From positions 21,435 through 85,434 of the forward strand of contig DASCNA010000145.1 of NCBI GenBank assembly GCA_036011305.1: 64,000 bases of DNA, written 5' to 3'. Under the pieces are notes generated by a model, which worked only from the letters and a program-made list of their open reading frames with translations, was not told the DNA's origin and searched no databases. The stretch comes from DASCNA01 sp036011305. Lineage in GTDB: Bacteria; Verrucomicrobiota; Lentisphaeria; Victivallales; GWF2-38-69. A program made the position numbers and the translations under genes. Shown here piece after piece: positions 16,752 to 25,844 of the stretch (its first letter is position 1; each line of letters starts with the position of its first letter).

Positions 16752-17711
16752 ATGAATATCGGAGATAAAATTGCACCTCGTGCCGCATTTGGTGATGCTC
16801 TTGTTGAATTGGGTTCAGAAAGAGATGATGTAGTTGTTTTAGATGCAGATGTAAGTGAAAGCACACAGACTGCAAAATTCGGTAAAAAATATCCTGATCG
16901 TTTTTATCAAATAGGCATTGCAGAACAGAATATGGTTGGAATTTCTGCGGGTATGGCAACTATGGGATTAACTCCATGGGTATCAACTTTTGCTGTATTT
17001 TTAGCTAAGAGAGCAGTTGACCAGATAAGAATTTCAGTAGCTTATGCAAATCAGAATGTAAAGCTTAATGGCGCATATGGAGGTATCCCTACAGGGAGGG
17101 CCGGAGCAACTCATCAGTCTGTTGAAGATATAGCGGTAATGAGATGTATGCCTAATATGACAGTGATTTGTCCTGGTGATCCCAGAGAAGTTAAACAGGC
17201 AGTATTCAGTGCTACTGAATTTATCGGACCAGTATATTTAAGAACAGTACGATGTCCAGTTCCTGTTATCTTTGATTCAACTCATAAGTTTGAAATTGGT
17301 AAATCTTATCAGCTTGCTTATGGTAGAGATATAACTGTAATTTCTACAGGGATGATGACACCAAAGGCTCTTGAGGCAGTTCAGAATTTAAAAATAAATC
17401 ACAACATCAGTGCAAGGCTTATTCATATGCCTACTATTAAGCCGATAGATGTTGATGCGATAGTAAAAGCCAGCAGAGAAACAGGATCTATTATTACAGT
17501 GGAAAACCATAGTAAATTAGGAGGTCTTGGCGGTGCAGTGGCAGAAGTTATTACTGAATTTGCTCCCTGCCATTTAAGTAGATTGGGTTTTCCTGATGTA
17601 TTTGGAGAATCTGGTGATGATGAAAAAATATTTAGTAAATTAGGTGCAAATGTTGAATCAATAATTGATGCAGCATTGAAAGATTGTAAGAAGAGAACTG
17701 CTGCTGCTTAA
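16752..17711 (+). CDS. Transketolase, C-terminal (Pyr) subunit
   Basis: Second half of the split transketolase, 319 residues. It begins with the Pyr domain: VVLDADVSESTQT, the catalytic glutamate in QIGIAEQNMVG (about residue 60), and the GAYGGIPTGRAGATHQSVEDIA substrate loop, followed by the C-terminal domain from about residue 190. A GAGGGA ribosome site lies eight bases upstream. The pair would assemble as a heterotetramer with two active sites. The next gene, the RpiB-like isomerase, starts 16 bases after the stop. Two-subunit transketolases next to RpiB-type isomerases are known from the sulfo-transketolase (SqwGH/SqwI) and apiose (AptAB) pathways; the kinase expected in the apiose route is absent here. 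Confidence 0.9.
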   Translation: MNIGDKIAPRAAFGDALVELGSERDDVVVLDADVSESTQTAKFGKKYPDRFYQIGIAEQNMVGISAGMATMGLTPWVSTFAVFLAKRAVDQIRISVAYANQNVKLNGAYGGIPTGRAGATHQSVEDIAVMRCMPNMTVICPGDPREVKQAVFSATEFIGPVYLRTVRCPVPVIFDSTHKFEIGKSYQLAYGRDITVISTGMMTPKALEAVQNLKINHNISARLIHMPTIKPIDVDAIVKASRETGSIITVENHSKLGGLGGAVAEVITEFAPCHLSRLGFPDVFGESGDDEKIFSKLGANVESIIDAALKDCKKRTAAA

Positions 17712-17727
17712 ATCAAAAGGTGTAACA

Positions 17728-18354
17728 ATGAAAATTGCAGTTATTAATGAAACAAGTTCTGCTAATAGAAATAGTGATATTTTAAACGCCCTTGAAGGAA
17801 GAGGGCATGATATTTTTAATTTAGGAATGACAGTGCCGGGTGCTGAACCTGAACTGACATATATTCATACCGGATTACTGACAGGTTTACTCCTGAATCT
17901 TAAAAAAGTTGATCTCGTTATCGGCGGTTGTGGAACAGGGCAGGGATTCTTAAATTCTGCATTACAATATCCCGGAGTATTCTGCGGATTAATTCAGAAT
18001 CCAATGGATGCCTGGCTATTTGCTCAGATTAACGGTGGCAACTGTATTTCACTAGCCCTTCAGATTCAGTATGGATGGGCTGCAGATGTGAATTTGAAGT
18101 TTATTTTTGATAAACTTTTCTCTTTCGAAAATTTTGGATCAGGATATCCTGAAAATAGAAAAAAATCACAGGAACAGAGTCGAAACAGTTTAATAGACAT
18201 ATCACATAAATCACATAAAAAGATTCATGAAATATTAAATTCAATTGATAAGGAAACTGTGGTAACTGCGCTGAATTATCCTGGTGTTCCTAAGTTTATC
18301 GATTTAGATAGTATAGATGATGAATTATTAAGAAAAACATTATTTAATATATAA
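17728..18354 (+). CDS. RpiB/LacAB-family sugar isomerase, divergent
   Basis: A 208-residue protein of the RpiB/LacA/LacB aldose-ketose isomerase fold. The conserved catalytic cysteine loop appears as GGCGTGQG (canonical CGTGxG), followed by GLIQNPMDAWLFAQINGGN, matching the region that in RpiB ends in NDANVL. The N-terminal DHAG-type motif is replaced by NETSSANRN, and the C-terminus is about 60 residues longer than RpiB. These differences argue for a substrate other than ribose 5-phosphate. AAGGTG lies five bases before the ATG, 16 bases after the transketolase stop, so it belongs to the operon. Isomerisation would feed or drain the transketolase step. Confidence 0.8.
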   Translation: MKIAVINETSSANRNSDILNALEGRGHDIFNLGMTVPGAEPELTYIHTGLLTGLLLNLKKVDLVIGGCGTGQGFLNSALQYPGVFCGLIQNPMDAWLFAQINGGNCISLALQIQYGWAADVNLKFIFDKLFSFENFGSGYPENRKKSQEQSRNSLIDISHKSHKKIHEILNSIDKETVVTALNYPGVPKFIDLDSIDDELLRKTLFNI

Positions 18355-18379
18355 ATTTTAAGATTATAGGAGTAAGAGT

Positions 18380-19438
18380 ATGAGCAAAATTAAAGTTGGA
18401 TTTGTAGGATGCGGCAGAATTTCAGATCTCCATTATTTAGGCTATAAAGATAACCCAGATGCAGAACTCTATGCTATTGCTGATCCAAAGTATGAAGTTT
18501 TGGAAAAACGTAAGAAAGAGTGGAATGTTTCTAAAACTTATCTGGATTACAAAGATCTTCTTAATGATAGTGAAGTTGAAGCTGTTGAAATACTTGCGCC
18601 TACAAATCTACATAAAGAAATTACTTTGGAAGCGATTAGGGCAGGAAAACACATTTCCTTGCAGAAACCTATGACACAACATTTAGAAGATGCTGAATGT
18701 ATTGTTGAAGCTGCTAAAAAATCTGACAAGATATTTAAACTGAATGAACCTTATGCCACATATCCTCCACTTGTATTTGCTAAAAAACTGATCGATGAAG
18801 GTGTGATTGGAGATGTCCATAATTTAAGAATGAAAATGATAGCCTGGAACGATTTGTCCGGATGGGAAGTACCGCAAACCGCATGGGAGTGGCGTATTGC
18901 TGAAAATAAAGCTGGCAGACCCCGACAGACATTTGATCATGGGCACCATTTATGGGCAATTGCATGGTATCTTCTTGGAGATATAGAAAAAACATTCAGC
19001 ATGATTGATTTTATGAAAGATGATTCAATTGATTCTCCCGGAGCTATTATATGGAAATATAAAGAACCTCATAAATTGGGAATGTGCGAATATACTTATT
19101 CAGATGAACTACATACTAAAAGTAAATATTATGCGAATGATGAATGGTATGAAATAACAGGTTCAAAAGGATTGATACAGGTTAATGAATGCAATGGTGA
19201 TATTTTAGACAGGCCTACGGTGAGTGTTTTTACAGATGACGGATGGAAGCATTATGACAATATTCCAGCAGACTGGAGTGAAGGATTTATTAATTCGGCA
19301 AGGAACTTTGCCAAGGCCATTAAAGGAGAAGAAAAACCTTTAGTTACTGCAGAAGAAGGCCTAAAAATTCTGAGATTCAGCCACGCTATTCAGAAGTCTT
19401 CAAGGGAGAAACGCGAAATTTATATTGATGAAATTTAA
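18380..19438 (+). CDS. Gfo/Idh/MocA-family oxidoreductase
   Basis: NAD(P)-dependent sugar or cyclitol dehydrogenase of 352 residues. The N-terminal Rossmann domain shows VGFVGCGRISDLHY (the GxGxxx nucleotide loop), APTNLHKE and KHISLQKPMTQ, where the usual EKP is QKP but the catalytic lysine is kept. The C-terminal domain has DHGHHLWAIAWYLLGD in place of the more common D-x-G-x-H-x-x-D helix; the histidine is present but the expected aspartate is tryptophan. In inositol pathways a relative (IolG) oxidises inositol at C2. AGGAG precedes the ATG and the gap to the isomerase gene is 25 bases, so it is part of the same operon. Exact substrate unknown. Confidence 0.85.
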   Translation: MSKIKVGFVGCGRISDLHYLGYKDNPDAELYAIADPKYEVLEKRKKEWNVSKTYLDYKDLLNDSEVEAVEILAPTNLHKEITLEAIRAGKHISLQKPMTQHLEDAECIVEAAKKSDKIFKLNEPYATYPPLVFAKKLIDEGVIGDVHNLRMKMIAWNDLSGWEVPQTAWEWRIAENKAGRPRQTFDHGHHLWAIAWYLLGDIEKTFSMIDFMKDDSIDSPGAIIWKYKEPHKLGMCEYTYSDELHTKSKYYANDEWYEITGSKGLIQVNECNGDILDRPTVSVFTDDGWKHYDNIPADWSEGFINSARNFAKAIKGEEKPLVTAEEGLKILRFSHAIQKSSREKREIYIDEI

Positions 19439-19481
19439 TAATTCAGTTGTTTATATATAAAAATTTAAAGATAGGGGAGTT

Positions 19482-20879
19482 ATGTCAGAAACTAAATTAG
19501 ATAGTATTAATTCATCAGCTAAGGATGACTCTTATGTCACTCCTCCATCTGAAATAGTTCCAACAAAAGTAAAAATAGGATATGCTTTTGGTGATTTTGG
19601 AGCTAATTTCTTTTTCCAGTCAGTAGCTATTTTTCTCATGTTTTTCTGGACAGATGTGTTTATGATATCTGCTTCAGCAGCTGGTTTGATTTTTCTCTGT
19701 TCAAAAGTATGGGATGCTGTTTCTGATCCTCTGATGGGATATGTTGCAGATCATACAGAATCAAGATGGGGGCAGAAAAGACCTTATTTGTTATTTGGTG
19801 CTGTTCCATTGGGTATTACTCTGTTTCTTCTTTTTGCTGCGCCTCCAATAACTACATATTCATTAAAGATTGTGTATGCAACTTTTACATTTATTGCTGT
19901 ATGTACAATGTACACTGTTGTTAATGTTCCTTATGCAGCTATGACTGCTAATTTAACCCTTGATTCGAGAGAAAGAGGGAAACTGACAAGTTTCAGAATG
20001 ATGGGAGCAATAATAGGTACTTTAATAGTTGCAACTTTAACAAAACCCCTTGTAGCAGCATTCAGCAATCAGGTGACAGGATTCAGAGTGATGGGGGTAA
20101 TTTACGGTGTGGCAATTGCAGTCTGTACATTACTAACTTTCTGTATAGTTAAGGAAAGAGTCAGAACACATACAGAAGCTAATCCAGGAGGTTTGAAAGA
20201 TATCTTTAAAGTAACTTTGAAAAATAAACCTTTTATATTTCTGTTTTTAGGTATATTCTTTCATTATACTTCTTTTCTAATATTTCTTGCTTCAGTTATT
20301 TATTTCTTTAAATATATTATACACAGACCTGATTTTGTAGCTGTTGGATTTTTCTTCATATATATACCTGCGGCAATAATGCTTCCGGTACTTTCCAGAG
20401 TAGGTAAAAGATTTGGAAAGAAAATTATGTTTAACGGTGGTATGACTATTTATGCAATTGGGTTATTATGTCTATTTTTTATCAAAGACTATAACATTGT
20501 AGTTTTAATTTGTATTTATACTGTTATCGGGCTTGGTACTGCTGCAATATATCAGGGACCATGGTCTACAATGCCTGACACTGTAGAGTATTCTGAGTGG
20601 AAAACAGGTTTACGACGTGAAGGCATAATATATGGAGTATTTTTCTTTGGGATGAAACTGGCAGCAGGTTTCGCTGCATTTTTAGTTGGATATATTCTTA
20701 GTATGGGAGGATATGTAGCTGATGGAAATCAAACGAGTACTGCATTATTTACAATTAGATTTTTAACTACAATTCTTCCTTTGGTCTGTTTCGTTATAGG
20801 TGCTTTTTTCATTTGGCTTTATCCGATTACGCATAAGTTCCATAAAAAAATGGTAGATGATATTGTAGATAGAATTTAA
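19482..20879 (+). CDS. GPH-family (MelB-like) sugar:cation symporter, copy 1
   Basis: Major-facilitator carrier of the glycoside-pentoside-hexuronide family, 465 residues with 12 predicted membrane segments. The GPH signature SDPLMGYVADHTESRWGQKRP follows segment 2 and carries the two aspartates that bind the coupling cation in MelB. A long hydrophilic N-terminus (about 35 residues) precedes segment 1. It follows the oxidoreductase by 43 bases with GGGGAG just before the ATG, so it is expected to import the substrate of the operon. It is clearly paralogous to the next gene throughout its length (shared GDFGANFFFQ, YQGPWS and EYSEWKTGLRREG). Confidence 0.92.
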   Translation: MSETKLDSINSSAKDDSYVTPPSEIVPTKVKIGYAFGDFGANFFFQSVAIFLMFFWTDVFMISASAAGLIFLCSKVWDAVSDPLMGYVADHTESRWGQKRPYLLFGAVPLGITLFLLFAAPPITTYSLKIVYATFTFIAVCTMYTVVNVPYAAMTANLTLDSRERGKLTSFRMMGAIIGTLIVATLTKPLVAAFSNQVTGFRVMGVIYGVAIAVCTLLTFCIVKERVRTHTEANPGGLKDIFKVTLKNKPFIFLFLGIFFHYTSFLIFLASVIYFFKYIIHRPDFVAVGFFFIYIPAAIMLPVLSRVGKRFGKKIMFNGGMTIYAIGLLCLFFIKDYNIVVLICIYTVIGLGTAAIYQGPWSTMPDTVEYSEWKTGLRREGIIYGVFFFGMKLAAGFAAFLVGYILSMGGYVADGNQTSTALFTIRFLTTILPLVCFVIGAFFIWLYPITHKFHKKMVDDIVDRI

Positions 20880-20996
20880 CAGTAAAAGATTTAGCAAATT
20901 GTTGGTTTATTAATGTAATATAGAAATCCAAAAACGGATTAAAGTTTCATTATAGAATAAATTTATACTCTAAGGAAGTATTAATTATTTATATAA

Positions 20997-21004
20997 GGGG
21001 GGGG
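20997..21004 (+). promoter_or_regulatory. G8 homopolymer forming the ribosome site of GPH copy 2
   Basis: Eight consecutive G residues end nine bases before ATG 21014 and are the only Shine-Dalgarno-like sequence in front of this gene. Such a tract stands out in an AT-rich genome and could change length by slipped-strand mispairing. Confidence 0.6.
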
Positions 21005-21013
21005 ATTTAAGTA

Positions 21014-22432
21014 ATGTCATTAGCCATGGGGCAAAGTAAAAAATTTAGAACGTTTAATGCAGTGCCGGTTGAAGATAACTCAAGTAGATTAGGTTCTGAA
21101 AGATTATCAAAAAAGTTAAAAATAGGATATGCCTTCGGAGATTTTGGAGCAAACTTTTTCTTCCAGGCCGTAGCAATTTTTCTTCTGTTTTTCTGGACAG
21201 ATGTTTTTAGTATATCTGCGGAAACAGCCGGTATTATATTTTTAATTGCTAAAATCTGGGATGCTGTTTTTGATCCAACGATAGGATATCTTGTTGATAA
21301 AACGAATACTAGATGGGGGCAGAAAAGACCTTATCTCCTATTTGGAGCTGTTCCGTTGGGTATTATTTTATTCTTACTATTTGCTGCACCGCCTATTTCA
21401 TCTGAATTAGGGAGAGCAGTGTATGCTGGTATTACTTTTGTAGGAGGATGTTCGATTTATGCTCTTGTTAATGTTCCCTATGCATCTATGACTGCAAATT
21501 TGACTAATGATTACAAAGAAAGGGATAGTTTAACAGGATTCAGGATGATGGGTGCAATATTAGGTACTCTTATTGTTGCTGTATTAACAAGACCGATTGT
21601 GCATGCTTTTGCAAATCCTGTTACAGGTTTCAGGGTAATGGGAATTATTTTCGGGGCAGCTATTTGTATATGCTCTTTAATACCATTTTTTGTAGTTAAA
21701 GAAAAAGTGAGAACCCCCAAAGGAGATCATTGTAAAATAACCGATGTTCCCAAAGTAGTTAAGAGTAATCCTCCAATGATGATATTGTATCTTGGAATAT
21801 TTTTTCATTATAATTCTTATTTTATATTTTTAGCTGCTATTCCTTTTTTCTTTCAGTACTGTTTAAAAGGTATGGATTTTAGTACTATTGGTTTTTTCTG
21901 CCTTTTCGGAGGTGCTGCCTGTATGCTTCCTTTTCTAGTTATGATATCTAAGAAATTTGGAAAAAAAATAATGTTCAATGGTGGTATGGCTGTATTCGCT
22001 TTGGGATTGCTTTGCTTGTCTTTTGTACATACATATAGCATACCAATTCTTGTTATTGTCTATATATTAATTGGTTTAGGAATTGCCAGTATTTATCAGG
22101 GGCCATGGTCCATTGTACCTGATGTTATTGAATACTCTGAATGGAAAACAGGACTTCGCAGAGAAGGAACAATTTATGGCATATTGTTCTTTTTTATGAA
22201 ACTTGCAGCAGGGTTGAGTGCATTTTGGGTAGGTATTGTATTAAGCATGGGTGGGTATGTTCCAGATGTTTCTCAATCTTCTACCTCTTTAATGACTATT
22301 AGGTTTGTGACAACTTACCTTCCAATTATTGTATTTTTATTCGGCGCTTTTTTTATATACCTTTTTCCAATTACTGCTAAATTCCATAAGCAGATGGTAA
22401 TTGATATAGAAAATAGAAAAAATAAAGGTTGA
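21014..22432 (+). CDS. GPH-family (MelB-like) sugar:cation symporter, copy 2
   Basis: Second GPH carrier of 472 residues, a tandem paralogue of the preceding gene with the same 12-segment layout and the signature FDPTIGYLVDKTNTRWGQKRP. The gap of 134 bases to copy 1 is longer than the other gaps in the operon, holds a small hairpin (AATCC/GGATT at 20925-20940) and may contain its own promoter. The start could be ATG 21014 or 21026; the G8 tract fits 21014. Two carriers suggest related substrates, or a substrate and its product. A strong hairpin follows at 22442. Confidence 0.92.
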   Translation: MSLAMGQSKKFRTFNAVPVEDNSSRLGSERLSKKLKIGYAFGDFGANFFFQAVAIFLLFFWTDVFSISAETAGIIFLIAKIWDAVFDPTIGYLVDKTNTRWGQKRPYLLFGAVPLGIILFLLFAAPPISSELGRAVYAGITFVGGCSIYALVNVPYASMTANLTNDYKERDSLTGFRMMGAILGTLIVAVLTRPIVHAFANPVTGFRVMGIIFGAAICICSLIPFFVVKEKVRTPKGDHCKITDVPKVVKSNPPMMILYLGIFFHYNSYFIFLAAIPFFFQYCLKGMDFSTIGFFCLFGGAACMLPFLVMISKKFGKKIMFNGGMAVFALGLLCLSFVHTYSIPILVIVYILIGLGIASIYQGPWSIVPDVIEYSEWKTGLRREGTIYGILFFFMKLAAGLSAFWVGIVLSMGGYVPDVSQSSTSLMTIRFVTTYLPIIVFLFGAFFIYLFPITAKFHKQMVIDIENRKNKG

Positions 22433-22441
22433 TAATTATAG

Positions 22442-22469
22442 ATTTCGGATTTGATGATGAATCCGAAAT
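22442..22469 (+). terminator. Hairpin at the end of the IolD-transketolase-GPH operon
   Basis: ATTTCGGATT pairs perfectly with AATCCGAAAT around an eight-base loop, ten bases after the GPH stop codon. There is no long T run after it, so termination could be partial or Rho-assisted. The preceding 14 bases (AATTATAGATTTCG, 22434-22447) recur exactly at 25844-25857 in the hairpin after ybiT, suggesting a reused terminator-type element. Confidence 0.6.
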
Positions 22470-22598
22470 TCATACTCATGCTTGATTAAAAAAATTGATA
22501 AGTCATCAGTAAGCTACTGATAATAAATAACTGTACTTATGTGATAAAGTATTTAAATATCCAATTTATCTAAAGTAATTTTCAATAAGTGTGCTATA

Positions 22599-22820
22599 TT
22601 ACATGCCCTTTAGGTGTTTACCGATTCGACACCTGATATATTATGGATATTTTGACCCATGTTTTTAGCATGAGTTTGGTATATAGAAATTTGTATTTTA
22701 ACCTACAGATAGGTAACAATATCATATTATTCATTAAAAAATAAAATAAATTTAACTTTAAAATTTTGCCTTGTGGATCGGCCGCATAGTTGTTGGTTAG
22801 GCAGATCACAGGATAATTTT
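22599..22820 (+). promoter_or_regulatory. Long structured 5' leader of the RhlE helicase gene
   Basis: About 220 non-coding bases with several potential stems: AGGTGT/ACACCT (22612-22617 with 22629-22634), CATG/CATG (22658-22672), and TTTGCCT/AGGCAGA (about 22765-22805) enclosing a GC-rich island with CGGCCG that is striking in this AT-rich gap. AGGA at 22810-22813 is placed for ATG 22821. Long leaders of this kind are typical of cold-induced DEAD-box helicase mRNAs and allow temperature or feedback control. The rest of the 22433-22820 gap holds the operon hairpin at 22442 and a small palindrome at 22505-22521. Confidence 0.45.
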
Positions 22821-24110
22821 ATGTCATTTAAAAATTTAGGACTTCGTCCGGAAATACTGGACACAGTTGAGAAAAAAGGTTATATCGAGGCCACACCTAT
22901 TCAGAAACAGGCCATTCCGTTTATTATTCAAGGTAGAGATATTTTAGGTGGAGCACAAACCGGAACAGGTAAAACTGCCGCTTTTACTTTGCCTCTTTTA
23001 CATAATTTAACTACAAAGGGTCATTCGGTTGGTAATCGTCCGCGTGCGTTGGTAATTACACCGACTCGTGAACTGGCAGCTCAGATAGGGCAAAGCATAA
23101 ATGATTACGGGAAAGGGCTGCATGTGCGTTCAACGGTTATTTTTGGCGGAGTCTCTGCAAATCCACAGGTACAATGCCTTCGCAAAGGTGTTGATATTCT
23201 TGTTGCTACTCCAGGCCGTCTTTTAGATCTTGCAAACCAGAAAGTTCTTGATATCTCACATATAGAAGTTTTGATTCTTGATGAAGCTGACCGCATGTTG
23301 GATATGGGCTTTATTCATGATATTCGTAAAATTATAAAATTGCTGCCTAAGAAAAGGCAAACTCTGTTTTTTTCTGCGACTTACTCAAAAGAGATCAAAA
23401 CATTGGGAGATACTATTCTCAATAATCCGAAACTGATTGAAGTGGCACGTCGAAATAAACCTGCTGAAAATGTAGATCATACTGTTTACTGTGTAGAAAA
23501 GCTTCTTAAACGTAAATTACTGGCTCATCTTATTAAGAAAGGTAACTGGAATCAGGTATTGGTATTTACAAAGACTAAACACGGTGCCAACCGCTTGGCG
23601 AAACAGTTAGATAAGGACGGTATAATGTCGACAGCCATCCATGGTAATAAAAGTCAGGGAGCACGTACTCGTGCTCTTGCTGAATTTAAAGCATGTAAAG
23701 TGCGTATTTTGGTAGCAACTGATATTGCTGCTAGAGGTCTTGATATTGACCGCCTGCCATATGTTGTAAATTTCGATTTACCGCATGTTGCTGAAGATTA
23801 TATACACCGTATTGGTCGCACAGGTCGTGCCGGTAGCACAGGAAAAGCGATTTCTCTAGTGTCTGATGAAGAGATAAAACTGTTGCGTGCCGTAGAACGT
23901 CTTATGAAAAAAGCGATTCCCGTTAAGCGTGCCGAAGATTTTTCAGAGGATTCAGTGCAGGTTCTGCATATAAATAAATCTACACAACCCAAGTATTCTA
24001 AAGAATTGAGTAGAGGTGGCAGGAACAGTGGTTTTCAGAAAAATAAATTCAAAAGCTATAAAAAGAATATTAATAATTATCAAAATAATTGCTCCTCAAT
24101 TAATCAGTAA
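22821..24110 (+). CDS. rhlE: DEAD-box ATP-dependent RNA helicase, RhlE type
   Basis: RNA helicase, probably for ribosome assembly or cold-adapted RNA unwinding. Motifs in order: F upstream of the Q motif (TPIQKQAIPF), Walker A AQTGTGKT, PTRELAAQ, GG, TPGRLLDL, DEAD box in VLILDEADRMLDMGF, SATY, then ARGLDIDRLP and HRIGRTGRAG in the second RecA domain. The last ~45 residues are basic and Arg/Lys/Asn-rich, as in RhlE. I chose ATG 22821 (MSFKNLGL) with AGGA seven bases upstream; the open frame extends to 22773 without a ribosome site and would run through the leader. Arginine codons here are mostly CGT/CGC, unlike most of the window. Confidence 0.93.
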   Translation: MSFKNLGLRPEILDTVEKKGYIEATPIQKQAIPFIIQGRDILGGAQTGTGKTAAFTLPLLHNLTTKGHSVGNRPRALVITPTRELAAQIGQSINDYGKGLHVRSTVIFGGVSANPQVQCLRKGVDILVATPGRLLDLANQKVLDISHIEVLILDEADRMLDMGFIHDIRKIIKLLPKKRQTLFFSATYSKEIKTLGDTILNNPKLIEVARRNKPAENVDHTVYCVEKLLKRKLLAHLIKKGNWNQVLVFTKTKHGANRLAKQLDKDGIMSTAIHGNKSQGARTRALAEFKACKVRILVATDIAARGLDIDRLPYVVNFDLPHVAEDYIHRIGRTGRAGSTGKAISLVSDEEIKLLRAVERLMKKAIPVKRAEDFSEDSVQVLHINKSTQPKYSKELSRGGRNSGFQKNKFKSYKKNINNYQNNCSSINQ

Positions 24111-24203
24111 TAAACTGAGACAGTAATTTTTTATAACAGATTAATTAAACATACCTGAGTAGTACTCTGGAATAAATATATAAAATTTAAGGTAAAATAT
24201 AAT

Positions 24204-25799
24204 ATGATTTCAACATCCAAAGTGACAATGCGTTTTGGACATGATACTTTGTTCGAAGATGTTAGTGTCAAATTTACAAATGGTAACCGATATGGTTTAA
24301 TTGGAGCAAACGGTTCCGGAAAATCTACTTTTATGAAGATTCTAACCGGTCAGCTTGAACCTTCACATGGGGAAATATCTGTACAAAAAGATTGTTCTCT
24401 AGGTTATCTGAAACAGGATCACTCTGAGTTTGATGAGTGCTCTATAATCGACACAGTCTATATGGGAAATAAAAAGTTGTGGGATCTGCATTGTGAACGC
24501 GATATACTCTATTCCAAGGTTGAACTGACAGATGAAGAAAATGACCGTTGTGATAATATTGAGGAGGAGTATGGAGATGCCGGTGGCTATACAATGGAAG
24601 CAAGTGCAACAAAATTGCTTGTAGGACTTGGTTTTTCCGAGGAACTATTTTTTCAACCGATGAATACACTTCAAGGCGGTTTTAAACTTCGAGTTTTACT
24701 CGCTCAGGTTTTGTTTGGTTCTCCAGATATTTTACTGCTTGATGAACCTACCAACCATCTTGACATGGAATCTATAGAGTGGCTCATCGAATTTCTGAAA
24801 CGTTATCAGGGAACTGTTATTGCTATCTCACATGATCGTTTTTTCCTTAATCGTACCAGTACTCATATTGCAGATCTTGATTATCATGAAATTCGTATGT
24901 TCACAGGGAATTACGACAGTTTTATAATTGCCACCCTTGAAGCACGAGCTTTAATGGAAAAACATAATAAGAAAATGGAAAAACGAATTCATGACCTTAA
25001 AGTATTTATTTCACGCTTCAGTGCTAATGCATCAAAAGCTAAACAGGCTACATCACGTCAGAAAGAATTGAAAAGTATTGAATTAAATGATATTAAACCG
25101 AGTTCACGTGTTTCTCCGTATATTCGTTTTGAACCAAAGAATCGTCTCGGTCAAAAGGTAATTATCGCTAAAAATATATCAAAGAGTTACGATAAAGATT
25201 TATTTAAAAATTTCTCGTGTGAAATAGGTCCTAAAGAAAAAGTGGCGATCATAGGAACCAACGGCACTGGAAAAACAACACTTCTTAAGATTTTGACTGG
25301 TGAGATGAAATCTGACACTGGTTCTGTTATACATGGTGAGACCGTAGACTTTAGTATATTTCCACAGGAACCTTCTGAAATTCTTGATATGGAACAAAAA
25401 GCCATTGACTGGCTTTGGTCATTTGCAGAGGCTGATACTGATGAAACAGAACTCCGTTCATTTATGGGAAGAATGCTATTTAGCGGTGATAATATTTTTA
25501 AGAAAATCAAACTTTTGAGCGGAGGAGAAAAATCACGACTAATCATCTCCAGAATGTTAATGCTTAGAGGTAATGTCCTTATTCTTGATGAACCGACTAA
25601 TCATCTTGACCTAGAATCAATTGAAGCATTAAACTATGCTCTTTCACTAGTTAAAGAAACTATTGTTTTTGTATCTCATGACCATCGATTCGTGAGTACT
25701 CTTGCAACTCGTATCATTGAAGTTAATAAAGATAAAATTATTGATTATCCAGGGACGATTGAAGAGTTCGAAGCTTGGAAGAAAAAACAGAAAAAATAA
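24204..25799 (+). CDS. ybiT: ABC-F ATPase, YbiT type
   Basis: Soluble protein with two ABC ATPase domains and no membrane segments, 531 residues, matching YbiT in length. Domain 1: GANGSGKST, signature LQGGFKLR and LLDEPTNHLDM; interdomain linker about residues 240-310, charged and helical (ARALMEKHNKKMEKRI); domain 2: GTNGTGKTT, LSGGEKSR and ILDEPTNHLDL. ABC-F proteins bind the ribosomal E site and relieve translation stalling. An AAGG site lies ten bases upstream of the ATG. The first signature has Q for S (LQGG), which is common in this subgroup. It follows rhlE on the same strand after 93 bases and shares its CGN-rich arginine codon use. Confidence 0.93.
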   Translation: MISTSKVTMRFGHDTLFEDVSVKFTNGNRYGLIGANGSGKSTFMKILTGQLEPSHGEISVQKDCSLGYLKQDHSEFDECSIIDTVYMGNKKLWDLHCERDILYSKVELTDEENDRCDNIEEEYGDAGGYTMEASATKLLVGLGFSEELFFQPMNTLQGGFKLRVLLAQVLFGSPDILLLDEPTNHLDMESIEWLIEFLKRYQGTVIAISHDRFFLNRTSTHIADLDYHEIRMFTGNYDSFIIATLEARALMEKHNKKMEKRIHDLKVFISRFSANASKAKQATSRQKELKSIELNDIKPSSRVSPYIRFEPKNRLGQKVIIAKNISKSYDKDLFKNFSCEIGPKEKVAIIGTNGTGKTTLLKILTGEMKSDTGSVIHGETVDFSIFPQEPSEILDMEQKAIDWLWSFAEADTDETELRSFMGRMLFSGDNIFKKIKLLSGGEKSRLIISRMLMLRGNVLILDEPTNHLDLESIEALNYALSLVKETIVFVSHDHRFVSTLATRIIEVNKDKIIDYPGTIEEFEAWKKKQKK

Positions 25800-25844
25800 T
25801 CTTTCATATGAATTACTGGAACAATCCAAAAGCATATATCAGAA

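Noticed and set aside
22773..22820. Longer N-terminus for RhlE
   Set aside because: No ribosome site, and the extra residues come from the structured leader; AGGA supports ATG 22821.
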